The notes: a model not told the origin generated them from the letters alone. A stretch of 64,000 nucleotides of DNA from Chrysaora quinquecirrha (GCA_014526335.1 JACTAT010000001.1:3896596-3960595), one strand, 5' to 3'; counted from the first letter of the stretch, positions 39,826-52,130 are shown. A program made the numbers and translations.

Positions 39826-42450
39826 TGGAGACTCAAATAGACTAAAATACACAAGAACTAAAGCGATAAACTGAACTTATAAACTGTTTGAATATTATGG
39901 ATTTACTAAGTGGCTTAAAATGAGAATGAAGGTACATGCATTTTGTTTCACGAGGAACGTGTTTTGGGATGTAAAACGCCATCTTTTTTTCCACCAGCAA
40001 CAACAGCAATTAAACAATTTATGTTATAAAAATGCAATCTTGTACAGTTCTTAACGAGCTAAGTTGAGTATATTTTCATGTAAAGATTATCTAGGAGTGT
40101 GGGAATTTCTTGTTAAACTTGTAACATTTCCTTCTCGTTTTACGCTTTAACAAATAGCTAGCATCTTGGCAGGCTGAAAACTAGGCCTGTTCATTTTGCA
40201 ATTAGTGGAAAACTGTGGTCTACCAGATTCCTCCAGCCTTTCATCATCACTGATGTCCGGACATAACTGGCGCGAAATTATTTTTGCATTTTCGTGATTG
40301 TTGGAGCCTTGCAATTTTTAAAAATAGATGTTTAAACTTTCCTTAATAACTTTCCGCAACCCAGCTCGACGCCACCCGACAAATTATGAAATGCTTTCGA
40401 CCTTTTTAACCCCTTAGAAAGTCAAACGTTGTCGAGGGAACCTGGAACGATTGAACAGTGAGCGGTAGTTGACAAAGCTTAGGCCTATTCTGGTAATTTG
40501 TCGCTCATTACCACATTTCGTAATGCATTGCTTCCCTCTGGACGAGAATTTAGGCCACCTAATTCAATGTATTTACACAATTGGCTCATACTGCTATTTA
40601 TGAAGAGTGGGAAGGACTGGTGCAGTGCAATGAGTCATTGCTTGCATAAAAATTAGGCTCCGTGCAGATTGAAAACGTTGTTTCAGACACCATTTCGAGG
40701 CTCCATCAAAGCAGTTGACAGTTGGAACTCAAAGAGAGGTTTTGGCCCTGGGGACGAGGTTTGTCAGATCTTCTAACGAGTTTCTTGTGAAGCAAAATGC
40801 GTGTGCAGCTTAGCTACGGAAACCAACATCAAATATGATATACAGCTTGGCTTTGATGCAGAAAATAACTTTTTATTGCTTGATTTAGTATACTTATTCA
40901 TGGACAATAGATATTATCAGCTCAAACTGTGATAATTTATATACTGATAAGTACATACAGAAGTTTGTAGTGGTGTATGATTGTCTCCGATGTTACTACC
41001 AATCCTTTATATAGAATGACCTTATCTTGTCTATGGTCTAGAGACTTTGACTTTGTGGCACGTAGTAATTGATAATGTTATAGTTACGTACATAGTCAAG
41101 CATTTGTTACATAGCTGCGTTTGTTTTGTGGAATTTTATCACTTGCAAAGACTAATGGCTGTTTAATTGTGTTTTACTTACTTAATTTAATAATTTTTTT
41201 AAATTGGTACACTTACTCATTTGAAGCCTTCGATCAGAAGTGAATTAGAGTTTCGGGGGGGTGGGAGCAAGTTTGGCTGGCCGCACAATTCTATAAGTTA
41301 TTGTTGTTTCAATCTTGTCGTTTCAGTCAGTAAGTTATTGGTGTTTTAGTCAGCCCTATCACCAGCTCAGTTATTGGCAGCGTGTTTGAACGAGCCAAAG
41401 GCACTAACCCGAGCACCAACCCCTTTAGATTACACTACTTTAGGCATCAGTCAAGTTTTCAGTGAAAGTTTCAGTTGCCTTTTCCAGCCGCAATCTACCG
41501 AAGAACACTAGAGCTGTCAGCGGTTATGTCAGCAAACCCTGATGGGCAAAAAATAGGTACTAAGTAACAGCAGAAATGAGGGTCCGTGGCAGAGAAATTT
41601 CAAGATCAGGCTCCTTGAAAATGAATGTTTGAAATGAAGAAAAGGAATGATCAAGTCAAACCAAACCAACCCAAGTCCTTCCGCTAGTTTTCGGAGAAAT
41701 TTGTCGGCAAATGTTTGGGTTGAGGGATGCACCCTTCTTTGGCCTCGCAGGCCACGCTCCCCATGCTGCCTCCTTCGGCTACCCCATTACTTGTTACTAA
41801 CCGTTCCTCGATAGATCTGCTCTAGATACACATCAAAAGCTATCACGTATTTGGGATACTTTTGTCATCGATCTCCTTGGTATCCCTGTGCTTGAATGCT
41901 TGATTTGATTGGTCGATATAAGCTGCTCCCAAGTGGACAGTATTCCATATGTTAATTCAGTAAACGAAAATTCGTTATTATGTGTTTTGCCTATGATCTC
42001 ATACACCATATCTCCTATCCTTGTCTCTCGATCTTATCAAAATGATTCGAAAATCCGCATTAATTTGTGAAAAATCTCTTTTTCAAAGACCATCATCTCC
42101 CATTGACAAAATAGTTTATCAGTTTAACCACCAGATCTTGGCCGATAGCTGCTTATGAACTTTGTAACGTTGGATTTGTTAGCCCTAAGGTATGCTAGAT
42201 TTGTGGTTTACCCTAAAGGGGTTCTATTCATTGCAAAGGCCCAGATCTCAAGGCAATAATAGTAATAGGCCCAGTTCAGACCTCTTTCTAGAGTCGCGCC
42301 GCGGAAGCATCTTCTGGCACGCACGACAGAGGCTCGACATTTTGCAAGACAGTTGTTCGTATTGTTGTTGTTGTTTGGGCCTTGCACTTGACAAGTTCTG
42401 GCGCGGCAAAATGGGTCATACCCAGGGAGCGCCATAGGCGCGGGAGGTGA
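39826..42450. other. Intergenic, no gene seen; DBHS 3' UTR at its left end
   Basis: The DBHS 3' UTR must lie in the first few hundred bases; I could not fix the polyadenylation site. The rest has no exon-like structure and no strong repeat on reading. Confidence 0.4.
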
Positions 42451-42474
42451 AACGCGCATTGACCCTATTGTATT

Positions 42475-42880
42475 CGTCAGCATGTACATTTCATACTGTA
42501 TTCGTCAGCATGTTCATTTCATGTTTATTCGTCAGCCTATTCATTTCATACTGTATTCGTCAGCATGAACATTTCATACTGTATTCGTCAGCATGTACAT
42601 TTCATACTGTATTCGTCAGCATGTCCATTTCATACTGTATTCGTCAGCATGAACATTTCATACTCTATTCGCCAGCATGCTCATCTCAGACTGTAATTCG
42701 TCAGCATGTTCATTTCATGTTTATTCGTCAGCCTATTCATTTCATACTGTATTCGTCAGCCTATTCATTTCATACTGTATTCGTCGGCATGTTCATTTCA
42801 TGTTTATTCGTCAGCGTAATCATTTCATACTGTATCCGTCGGTATGTTCATTTCGTATTGTACTGTATTCGTCAGCATTC
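42475..42880. repeat. About 30-bp minisatellite (TATTCGTCAGCATG units)
   Basis: About fourteen units of the form TATTCGTCAGCATGTTCATT followed by TCATACTG, with single-base variants. It is the reverse complement of the arrays in the KIF25 intron (9437-9690 and 15868-16121). Confidence 0.92.
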
Positions 42881-43529
42881 TTTGCTTTTTCCTTCACAGT
42901 TGTTTTAGTAGTTTTCAGTTCAGTTCAATAGCGACAGCTGAGGCGATTCATGGTACTTCTGCCTGTAGACTTGTGAAGCAAGGCCTCTTTTAACATGTCT
43001 ACTGGATATGTAACACAAAAAATTCAATTCAATGCGCGATGCGTCACAGAACACAGTCGAGTCTGCGAGCAGGCTACGCTCGCTGTGCTTTTTCACTCCT
43101 CCGTAGGGGTTGCCCATGTAGGGTTACCTTTAACGGACCAATCGCAACTGAGACTTGTGGACCAAGTCAGCTTCTGAAAATGTATTCATCATTGTTGCTG
43201 AATATTTAAAAGCTTGAAAATCCGAAAAGATAATAACGACAGCGTGAATCAGACAGAATAGAAAGTTTAATCAAGCCATTTATCTCATATGCTCTAAAAG
43301 GATGATGTCAATTCTTAATAAGATGTCCAATGTTTTAACTATGAATGTTCTGATTATTATCATAATCAAAGGGTGTTACAAATATTGATTACGGAATTAC
43401 AATATTAATCTTTTTAGAAAAAACAGCATGATTGAATCACCATAAATTTTGTCTGGGATTAGCAACAACAACATAGCTTATCTTGTCGCCATTTTTTTAA
43501 GTATATATTCTTATGCTTCATCAAAAATA

Positions 43530-44029
43530 TTGATGTCCTTTTTTGTTATACACAAATTGTTTTCCAGTTTCCTTTTAGTCTTTAGTTGATGTAAGGTTAA
43601 GAATACCATCTGCCAAGCTCAAGGCCCAGCACATCAATGTAGACCATGTGAATGGAACGCTTTAATCACATGGTAACATCACAAGTAATGTAACGGGGTA
43701 GGGAATTTTCAGGCCCAACAAATTGATGTCCTTTTCTGTTATACACAAATTGTTTTCAAGTTTCCTTTTAGTCCTAAGTTGCTGTAAGGTTAAGAATACC
43801 ATCTGCCAAGCTCAAGGCCCAGCACATCAATGTAGACCATGTGAATGGAACGCTTTAATCACATGGTAACATCACAAGTAATGTAACGGGGTAGGGAATT
43901 TTCAGGCCCAACAAATTGATGTCCTTTTCTGTTATACACAAATTGTTTTCAAGTTTCCTTTTAGTTCTAAGTTGCTGTAAGGTTAAGAATACCATCTGCC
44001 AAGCTCAAGGCCCAGCACATCAATGTACA
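43530..44029. repeat. 193-bp tandem repeat, 2.6 copies
   Basis: Units start at 43530, 43723 and 43916 with TTGATGTCCTTTT. The third unit is cut after CCCAGCACATCAATGTA. The copies are nearly identical, implying recent expansion. No ORF is preserved across units. Confidence 0.93.
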
Positions 44030-44394
44030 TCCTGTCACAGAACAGGGCACTTAGTTTTTGCTCCAAAGACACCAACCTTTTGTGGAAACCTTCCGTTATG
44101 CCACTGGAGATCCCTCTTATGTTCTAAATTGGATGTTCGGTATTGAATTGGATGAATAGATGCAGAGGCGTACAGCAAGAACGAAGGGGGGCTTATACTC
44201 TTTAGATGCTTGATTGCTGGGAAATTATAACATTGTAGGGAATATGGGGTGTTCTAACCCCCTTATGGGGTCTCAGTAGACTACCTACACAAGTCTGTTA
44301 TCCTGCTTAGAAATCGGTAGAGATAGATTCTATTTCGAGCTGCTCGGAATAAGAATATTGAGCAACTGTTGTAGTCTAGCCAGTCTATACTGGA

Positions 44395-44860
44395 ATCACA
44401 TCTGAGTTCCAAAGATCCATTGGTTACTATGAATGATCAATTATCCCGTGTAGATTGAACAACACAAGAGCAAACCAAAGTCATTGTAAATAGTAAAATG
44501 CAAGTTGATCACGTGAGACTGGGACTATAGAAGCTCGCAAAGGATGTCGGGATCTATGTCCAGGATGGGACATGGGAGCCATGTTAACTCTGAAAAGTGT
44601 TGACTCTGAAAAGATCCATTAATTACTATGAATGATCAATAAATCCGAGGATAACGAACAAAACAAGTGGAAGCCAGAGCCATTGTAAAATATAAATTAA
44701 TCACATGGGGTTAAGCTTGCTCGCAAAGGATGATGGTAATGCACAGGGTCTTATGTCTCGGAGCCACATCTGCGCTCTAAATCTGAATAGATCCTTTAGT
44801 TTCTAATTTTAAAATTCATGTAAATCGAACAATACAAGGGGAAGCCACGTGAAGAAAATT
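44395..44860. repeat. Degenerate tandem repeat of about 200 bp, three units
   Basis: The phrases AAAGATCCATTxxTTACTAT, GAATGATCAAT and GCTCGCAAAGGATG recur in the same order about every 200 bp with strong divergence. Confidence 0.65.
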
Positions 44861-45239
44861 TCGATATACGCTGAATATGGTGAAAAGATTCAAGAGTAAA
44901 TGATGGAAAAGGCGACAGAAGGTTTCCTTGTCTGTTGTATTGATTGTCAGGTGAACATCTGCACAACTGCGCCTAAAAGCATGGAAACAATTCACTGAAA
45001 CAACAGAAAAGTGAAAATCATCAAAATTGGAAATATAACCACAGTAAAGACATCCGCACTGTCATCAAAAATTTTTACTTGTCTTAAGGGTATCATGTTT
45101 AAGAATATGCTTAAAATAAGTAGAATTGATCGTAAGACTTTGCTAATAGACAACATAAGAGATAAAAGATATGAAACGCAATTCAACCCTGTATGACCTT
45201 CTAATGGTTTTAATGGATTCTGTGTCTCTGTATCAAATG

Positions 45240-45745
45240 CTGTCTTTTATTTAGTGCTTCTAGCGTTAATCTTTGTTGACTTACAATTTCATTTCCTAAT
45301 GATTTGCCCTCTTTTTGCTGAAGAAAGAAATAAATTACTTTTCTCTGTTGAACAAAAATATCCTAACATAAATTCCCTAGATGACAAAGACAAATTCATT
45401 TGGCTAATGAGTCAGGAAGACACATATATTCTTGACTCTCTAGCAAAAACAGTCAGTCACTCTTTTAAAAAACGTGAAAAATATCGCAACAGTGTTGAGA
45501 ACTCACCATACTAATATGTAAGTGTAAGACTTTTGCTCTATTATTTCTGTCATAATTTCTTGTTTATTTGTATTGTTGATAGTTTTAGGTATCAGTTATT
45601 TCTGATAACATTGTAATTTTTTAGCTATAACAATTTCTTGTTTTTGTTTTAAAAATATCAGTTATTACTTGATGTAAAATTAGATTAAGGGCCATTTCGG
45701 CCTATATATCTATGAGAGAAAAAGAAAAAAAAAAAAAAAAAAAAA
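45240..45745 (+). pseudogene. 3' end of a LINE with poly(A) tail, 5'-truncated
   Basis: The open frame to 45514 reads DLQFHFLMICPLFAEERNKL, then KYPNINSLDDKDKF and HSFKKREKYR. This is the pattern of the region after the RT domain in many LINE ORF2 proteins (FHFLxxCPL...R...F). A 3' UTR follows, and then an A-rich tail with about 22 consecutive A at 45725-45745. This is a typical 5'-truncated insertion. Confidence 0.75.
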
Positions 45746-45933
45746 CAATTCATTCTGTTCTTAGAACACCTCAACGAACCGAATCTTCAGATATCTGTCT
45801 TCCTGATAGGGCGTATTTGATCAGGAATCTAAAGTCTTTGCCCGACGTCGCCAATGTTGCACCACACCCAATGCGTGTTGGATGATGTTAGGGCCATGAT
45901 CAGGGATAGTTATAATTTTGACAAGGACCTGTA

Positions 45934-46316
45934 CACTTTTTTTAATAAGCAACCGCTCAATAAGCAACTAGGGCTAAACAGACCTTAACATCAAGCAAAC
46001 TTGAGGGGTCAATTGAATTACTGTAAGCAACTAAGAAGTCAAACAACCAAGCTTATACGCTTTCTTGTTGTTAGGAAATTGTTCGTTCTTAGGTTTTGTA
46101 TGTTGAAGCTCGTTAGCTAACGTTTTTCCACGTACTGTCTCCCAAAAGTTGTGTCGTAGGCCTAACAGTTGATGATTTTGACCCGCAAAGTCAGGGGTGG
46201 TTGTTAGGTACAACAAATGTTAAGCAACTTTTAAGCAACTTTGAGAGCTGAAATGTCTAAAATTTTAAGCAACTTTGAGGGCTGAACGAAAGTCAAGTTG
46301 CTTATTAAAAAAAGTG
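45934..46316. mobile_element. TA-flanked MITE, CAC-type TIR (383 bp)
   Basis: Starts CACTTTTTTTAATAAGCAAC and ends GTTGCTTATTAAAAAAAGTG, a perfect 20-bp inverted repeat, with TA on both sides (45932-45933 and 46317-46318). The interior has several TAAGCAACTTTGAGGGCTGA-like words. No ORF. Confidence 0.88.
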
Positions 46317-46324
46317 TAACAAAT

Positions 46325-46560
46325 GTTCAAACATGTTCCCCTCTTCCAGTCTTCCATTAACAAAATCCCCTTGTTCTCTTGAGTTTTACAGGATTATTTT
46401 TCAGATTGAGAATCAAGCGTATATATAGGGAGGATTTTACCTGATCCCTGTTTCCCGATGTTCTCTTGTTCTTTTTTAATTTTGGCACGTTCCCTTCTTC
46501 CCTGTATACATTTCGTATGTTCCGACGTTCCTTGAAACCACTAAACGACCCTCAGAAATG
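46325..46560. repeat. Dispersed repeat, inverted relative of 28150-28410
   Basis: The + strand contains TAGGGAGGATTTTACCTGAT and CCCTGTTTCCCGATGTTC, the reverse complement of words at 28240-28300. It ends ACCACTAAACGACCCTC. Confidence 0.65.
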
Positions 46561-46689
46561 AGCACCTCAGCTAATACGCACAGGGTGGCCAAACGCAACC
46601 AGCATTTTCAAATACGCCCTTACTGTTGTGCTCAAGAGCTGTTGCTTCAACTTTGCAGAAGCCTTGCTCCAATTTAATTCAACTTTCAA

Positions 46690-47190
46690 TTCTTACGTGA
46701 TCATGTGATTGTAAAATTTGATCATGATTATGATCGTGTGATCTAGATGTAGATATCATTATATGGTCATGATTAAGTGATGGTGATTACGTGATTGTAT
46801 GTGGTTATAGTACGTTCAAGATTTTATTTGATAATGAAATTGACCGTGATCATGATGTTGATAGTGATTATCTGATTCTGATTATCTAATCACAATTTTA
46901 TATTCGGATAGTGATTGTGAGCATGTGGTCGTGTTGTGTGATAATGATCATATGATATGGTACTGAGCGCAATAATCACCCTGATTGTTTGGTCCTGATG
47001 ATGTGATTTGACTGTGCTGGCGATTTAGATCGTGATTAGATGATGATGATGGTGATTCTAATCAGGTGAAATTCTTGTGCATTCATATTTAATATTGGCC
47101 ATCCTGATTACAGTATCTAATATTGGCAATGCGATCATGATTAGTTGATTGTGATTGCGATCTTGATCATGCAATTATGATTTGTGATTG
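46690..47190. repeat. Degenerate GTGATTATGATCATG-type simple repeat
   Basis: About 500 bp of words such as GATCATGATTATGATCGTG and GTGATTGTGATC with no fixed period. Probably a decayed trinucleotide or hexanucleotide array. Confidence 0.6.
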
Positions 47191-47860
47191 TGGTGATTTT
47201 TATCATTTGGAATTCTTGAAAGTCTACCTGTTTGGAGACAGGAGCAGGCTATCACTGGGCTTGTTGTGAGTCCGTCTCTCTTCATTTCATGGCGCTGCGG
47301 AGGATAACCTATTACATTCGTTGATTCTCCTCCGTGGAAATGGCCTAAAAATCCTACGCTGCAAAGTGCAAGCCTTGAACATTTGTCATTGGACAAGTTT
47401 AAGTTATCCGAGTCCTGGAGGCCAATTTAATTTCGGAATTCAAGAAAGCTGAAAGTGTTTTAATTACTTTGCATTATTGTAATCTTATGATGGAAAGATG
47501 GAGTGATTGTGGCTGTTTTCGGCGAGGGCTTGGTTTTTTTAACTTTATGAAACTAGATACTGTCGGTGTAATGGCGTCTACCGCGAAAGATTTAACACCA
47601 TGTTAGTACTTCATGTCTGCGAGCGATGTCTTAATTCACATTTTGATTGACCAATCAGCGATGAGATTTGGTCATTCCTTTGTCAGGTTTGTTCTGCATA
47701 AATTATTTCATTTTTATGTTTGTTCGTGTTTGAAGACATGTTGGCGCATGAAACCGTTGAAATCTGCAAGCAATTGTTTTTGTTCTTTCATATATCTTGT
47801 CAAGCGTTATCTTCGTTTCTATTTGCCTATGGGATGCTTGAATGCCTTTAAAAGCGTACA

Positions 47861-48136
47861 GTATTTCCTCTAACAAGCATTTATTTTGCTCGACCATTTT
47901 TAGGTGCGGTGTTTATTGGAGGGTGGCACTTTTTAGAGGGTGGCGCTTATCTCGTAAGTCCAAAACAGATCCAAAATGCGGCCTACTTCCATTTCAGAAA
48001 AAAGAAAATGGCCGCCGCATTTCGGTGTTGCGCTTATTAGAGAGTGGCCCTTATTTCGCTCAATCAATCTCAGATGCAGCGCTTATTAGAGGGCGGCGCT
48101 TAAAGAGGGTGACGTCTATTAGAGGAAATAATACGT
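47861..48136. mobile_element. Probable TIR element, degenerate ends
   Basis: Left CAGTATTTCCTCTAACAAGC against right TTAGAGGAAATAATACG. The interior repeats CGCTTATTAGAGGGTGGCGC. The CAGTA start recalls Tigger-like ends, but the right end is mutated and the target duplication is unclear. Confidence 0.45.
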
Positions 48137-48137
48137 T

Positions 48138-48565
48138 ATCTGCCTTTCTCAGCGTTGATTACTCTATGGCTTCTTAAACTTTTTCTGCACTTTTCTGTCT
48201 TAAGAGCGTTATTCTGCGGTTCTGACCGGTTGTGTGCCTTTTAAGCGTTAATCTACCTTTCTCAGCATTGATTGTGTCATGTAAAGCGTCTCTCTGCGTT
48301 ACTCAGCCAATTACGTGTTTCCAAGCGTTGATATGCCTTTCTCAGCGTTGATTATGCCTTCTTAAGCATTTATCTGCGTTTATGTTTATTTCTAAGTGTT
48401 TGTCTGTGTTTCCAAGCGTTGTTTGTATCTTTTAAAGCGTTTCTCAGCCGATTGCGTCTTTTTAAGCGTTGATATGCCTTTCTCAGCGTTGATTGTGTCT
48501 TCTTAAGCGTTTATCAGCGTTTATATTTATTTCTAAGCGTTTTTCTACGTTTCTCAGCGTTGATT
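48138..48565. repeat. Degenerate minisatellite (CTTTCTCAGCGTTGATT units)
   Basis: Repeated phrases are CCTTTCTCAGCGTTGATTAT, GTCTTCTTAAGCGTTTATCT and GCGTTTCTCAG, with a period of roughly 25 and 50 bp. It abuts the TIR element on its left and the ATAGC satellite on its right. Confidence 0.75.
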
Positions 48566-49925
48566 ATATAGCATAGCATAGTATAGCATACCATGCTATA
48601 CCTTTTTGTATAGCATGGTGTGCATAGCACTGAATTGCATGGCATACACACTTTTTTTTTTATAAGAATACCTTATTTTTTGCCGAGCCTCGATTATTCT
48701 TAAGCTTATTCGATTTTGAGCCTGAAAATATTCTTAAATTATTCTTAATCATCAATGTTGTAAATTGGCCTGAAGATCAAGAGAAATAAGTCAAATCTTT
48801 GCCATTTGTTATTTTATTAATAAAAAGAGTTACTGTATCAAAGAGTCAGACAGGATGTATGCATTTCAAAACAAATACAGTTGCCTGACAATCACACTTA
48901 TTGTGCAGTGTAAAAAACGCAGAGAAATAAAAATGATCCTCGTCAAGCTTGAGCCTCAGATTATTCTTAAATAATTCTTAAATTTCAGCAATTTTGAGCC
49001 TGAATATTCTTATAGACTGTATTCTTATAAAAAAAAAGTGTGTATAGCACAGCACATCGTAGCATAACACAGCATAGCGTTGCACAGCATGGCACTGCTT
49101 TGCATAGCGTATTATATGATGGCATGGCATACCTTAGCAATGCGTGGCATAGAAACGCATTTCATAACAAAGCACATCATAGCACAGGGTTGCATAGCAA
49201 AGCGCATCATTCCATAGCAAAGCCAGCAAAGCATTAGCATTGAACTGAATTGTATCGCATAATATAGTGTATCAAAGCCCGGCAAAGCATTTTGTATAGC
49301 TGCATACTAAACCATAGCACAGTATAGCATAGCACAGCATGTCAAAACACAGCGTAGCATGACAAAGCATAGCATTGCATTGCACTGTAAAGCTTGACGC
49401 AGCATTGCATAGCATAGCATAGTATAGCATAGCATATCAAAACACATCGTAGCAGTGACCACATAGAATAACGTAACACCGCATAGCAAAGCATAGCACA
49501 GCAAAGCCTGACAAATCATAACATTGCAGACATGTCATAGCAGAGCATAGCATAGCACAACAAAGCTTGTCATAGCAGAGCATAGCATAGCATATCAAAA
49601 CACATCATAGCAGTGAAAGCATAGAATAACGAAGCACAACATAGCAAAGCATAGCACAGCAAAGCAAAAGTAGCATGACATAGCATAGCATAGCATAGCA
49701 GAGCAGAGCATAGCATAGCATAGCATATCAAAACACATCATTAGCAGTGAAAGCATAGAGTAACGAAGCACAACATAGCATAGCATAGCACAGCAAAGCA
49801 GCATGACATAGCATAGCAGAGCATAGCATAGCATATCAAAACACATCATAGCAGTGACCGCATAGAATGACGTAACAGCGCATAGCAAAGCATGACATAG
49901 CTGTATAGCATAACATAACATCGCA
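48566..49925. repeat. ATAGC-type pentanucleotide satellite with higher-order units
   Basis: CATAGCATAG-type sequence with AAAGC, CAGC and CAAAGC variants, split by a MITE at 48647-49042. From about 49300 a larger unit of roughly 150 bp recurs at least three times (ATCAAAACACATCATAGCAG, then GAATAACGAAGCACAACATA). The long Cys/Met/Leu-rich ORFs on the minus strand are repeat artefacts. Confidence 0.88.
48647..49042. mobile_element. TA-flanked MITE inserted in the ATAGC satellite (396 bp)
   Basis: Starts CACACTTTTTTTTTTTATAA and ends TTATAAAAAAAAAGTGTG, with TA on both sides (48645-48646 and 49043-49044). The same satellite resumes after it. Internal words are GAGCCTGAAAATATTCTTAA and TATTCTTAAATAATTC. 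Confidence 0.85.
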
Positions 49926-49989
49926 TGTGCAAATGCAACGTATAGAAGCAAATCTGGTATTGTATAATGCATTAGCATCTAACCGATTT

Positions 49990-51180
49990 TGAGGCATTTT
50001 ATGAAAGGCTTCTATTGAAATTTTAGATAAACCAGGTGCTATGATAAAAACAGTTGTTTTGGAATGAGGTTAGATAACCGACTACCACGTTTCAATTATG
50101 TATGAATTGGAAATAAACTGTATAATTATTTACTGAATATCATTCTGTGAATAATTTAAGATTTGCAAGTAGGCGGTCTTAGTATTCAATAGGAAATCGG
50201 AATTAAACTCCTTTTTTCGACAATCCTGGCTTAGGAGACAATGAGCATTATCGGACGTTCTAGCAAATATTCAACCTGCGCAGACGATTGGCGCACCTGG
50301 ACGTCAATCTATTAAACGTAACAATAACTATGATTTATCAGTATGCTTTCCGATATGAAAAATGTTGCCTTGTTTAAGCAAGAAGGCGTTCCCAGATCGA
50401 GATATGTTTTATTTCTGCGTAAAAACATTTCCTAATGCTCAGATCAGTCAATGAAATATTGTTCTTCTCTGTCTGTGTGGTTAGTCACGCTACCAGTGGA
50501 ATTGTGAGTGGCATTGCGAGATAAAGAATGTGTCTGATGGGAAAAACGTTTTTGTATCAAAGTGGGTTTGGGGTGCATGAAAATTGTATGTTCATGCCTA
50601 GACCAATGCTGGAAAAGGGTCCCGTAAAATTGACGCATGGTTCCAGTAGGTCGCTGGCTGACACTGGTGTTCGCTAGCTATCGTTGTAAATGCTGACCCT
50701 GTGTACATGTTTTTTCTTCTAAAGCACAACTTTATAAAGAACTGAGGAACTTTTTAAAGAACTATCGAGGCTTATCATCAGTTTAAGTTGCTGTCGGGTC
50801 TCCTGATTATATTGCAATAGCTGAGTCGATTTTCACTAATGTTTATTGGTTTATTGGAAAGAAGTTGTTTTGGCAATGATTGTTTACATTTTGTTGCTAA
50901 AATCAAGTTAATGCGCAATGCGGGTTTCTGTTTAACTTAATGTAAAATGTTTGCGAAGCTGAATTAAGAGAGAGAATAGTTGCCTTCGTAAGATAAACCT
51001 ATTATATAAGTTAGTCTTAATCCTATCCTCCTTACAATGGAAGAGCAAGACCAACCTATAACAACAGCAACAACGAGAACAATTTGCAAGAGTAAATTGG
51101 GTTGAATGGCCTAAGTTTTCCAGTTATACTTATTGTTTGAGTCCCAGTCATCGCTCATCTAAGCGAGACTAAAACCCAAC
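49990..51180. other. Intergenic, no gene seen
   Basis: No ORF with protein-like composition and no splice-bounded exon that I can support. A piece near 51125-51190 (TTTGAGTCCCAGTCATCGCT and ACCGAGATCGTTCAAG) resembles the interior of the element at 34151, so it may be a fragment of that family. Confidence 0.35.
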
Positions 51181-51208
51181 CGAGATCGTTCAAGTGGTAC
51201 TCCAATTA

Positions 51209-51311
51209 TAGACTTACTGCAGCTATGAGTCCCACTCTGAAGAAACAGCTGTATGTTGTTGTAGTTGTTAGAAGCTGTTTCCGAAAGAGTGGGAGGAAGG
51301 TAATAAGTCTA
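51209..51311. mobile_element. 103-bp MITE with perfect 9-bp target duplication (Mutator-like)
   Basis: Ends TAGACTTACTGC and GTAATAAGTCTA. Flanked by CTCCAATTA at 51200-51208 and 51312-51320. The interior is self-complementary (AACAGCTGTATGTTGTTGTA and TTAGAAGCTGTTTCCG). Confidence 0.87.
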
Positions 51312-51882
51312 CTCCAATTATTCAACTATTCAGCACAAAAGCGATAATTACAGTACATGCAACTTATGTAATAAATCTTCTGTATTGTAAGTATGCTTTA
51401 GGAAGACTGGAATCTAGTCTGGAAAATGGCGTTGATACCTGAATGAATTTCTAAGTGATTGAACCGAAAATCGTTTTGATTGTAACTACATATACCACTC
51501 GCCTTCATTTTGAATACAAGACCTTGAAGTCTGTTGATTATGATAATTTATGCAATTATGTATTGAATATGAGGTAAGCTTATGTTTTATACTTAAAACT
51601 TATACTTAAAGCTATTTAACGATTGATCTTACATGCTTATTGTTGAAAGGAGAGTGGCGGAGCTAGACATCCAACATTGAGGGGCAAAAGGGCGTGATCA
51701 AGGAAAATTACTAAATCGTACCCCTGCGATACTTTTACATCAGATTTAGCCTAGATACAAAATCTATCTTGGCGATATTTGCAGCCTGCCCTTGGCTATG
51801 TCACTGAAAGGAGATTATTGCACTCTGACTTGCGTACAAGGGGACTTACTATGTACCAGTCTTGATTACATTTAACCTCAAG

Positions 51883-52130
51883 CCAGCTAAACAAACGTTT
51901 CCTTCTGATTGGTCAATCCAACAACTCGAACTGATTTGATTGGTGGAAATAAAACCTGTTTTAAATGAAGCTGGTTGAAAGCAGTAGACTTTCTGTCTAC
52001 TGCTTTCATACTGCAAGTTAAGCCGGTTTCAATTTAACTAGTTTTGCAAATGTTGCGTTCTGATTGGTCAGTTCAACAAATCAAATCGATCTGATTGTCT
52101 GTAATTTAACCTGGTTTAAAGAAAGCTTGT
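51883..52130. repeat. Direct repeat pair with a perfect hairpin between
   Basis: Two about 95-bp diverged direct copies share TTCTGATTGGTCA, CAACA, GATTTGATTGG-like and AACCTGxTTTAAA words (51883-51975 and 52020-52125). Between them is a perfect stem: GAAAGCAGTAGAC (51977-51989), loop TTTCT, GTCTACTGCTTTC (51995-52007). Confidence 0.7.

Noticed and set aside
42475..42880. CRISPR-like array of about 30-bp repeats
   Set aside because: Units are contiguous and degenerate with no unique spacers, in a eukaryotic context; it is a minisatellite.
47175..47396. 73-codon minus-strand ORF
   Set aside because: Overlaps the end of a degenerate GATTATG simple repeat and shows no homology that I recognise.
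49595..49978. 127-codon Cys/Met/Leu-rich ORF resembling a membrane protein
   Set aside because: It is the minus-strand reading of the ATAGC satellite.
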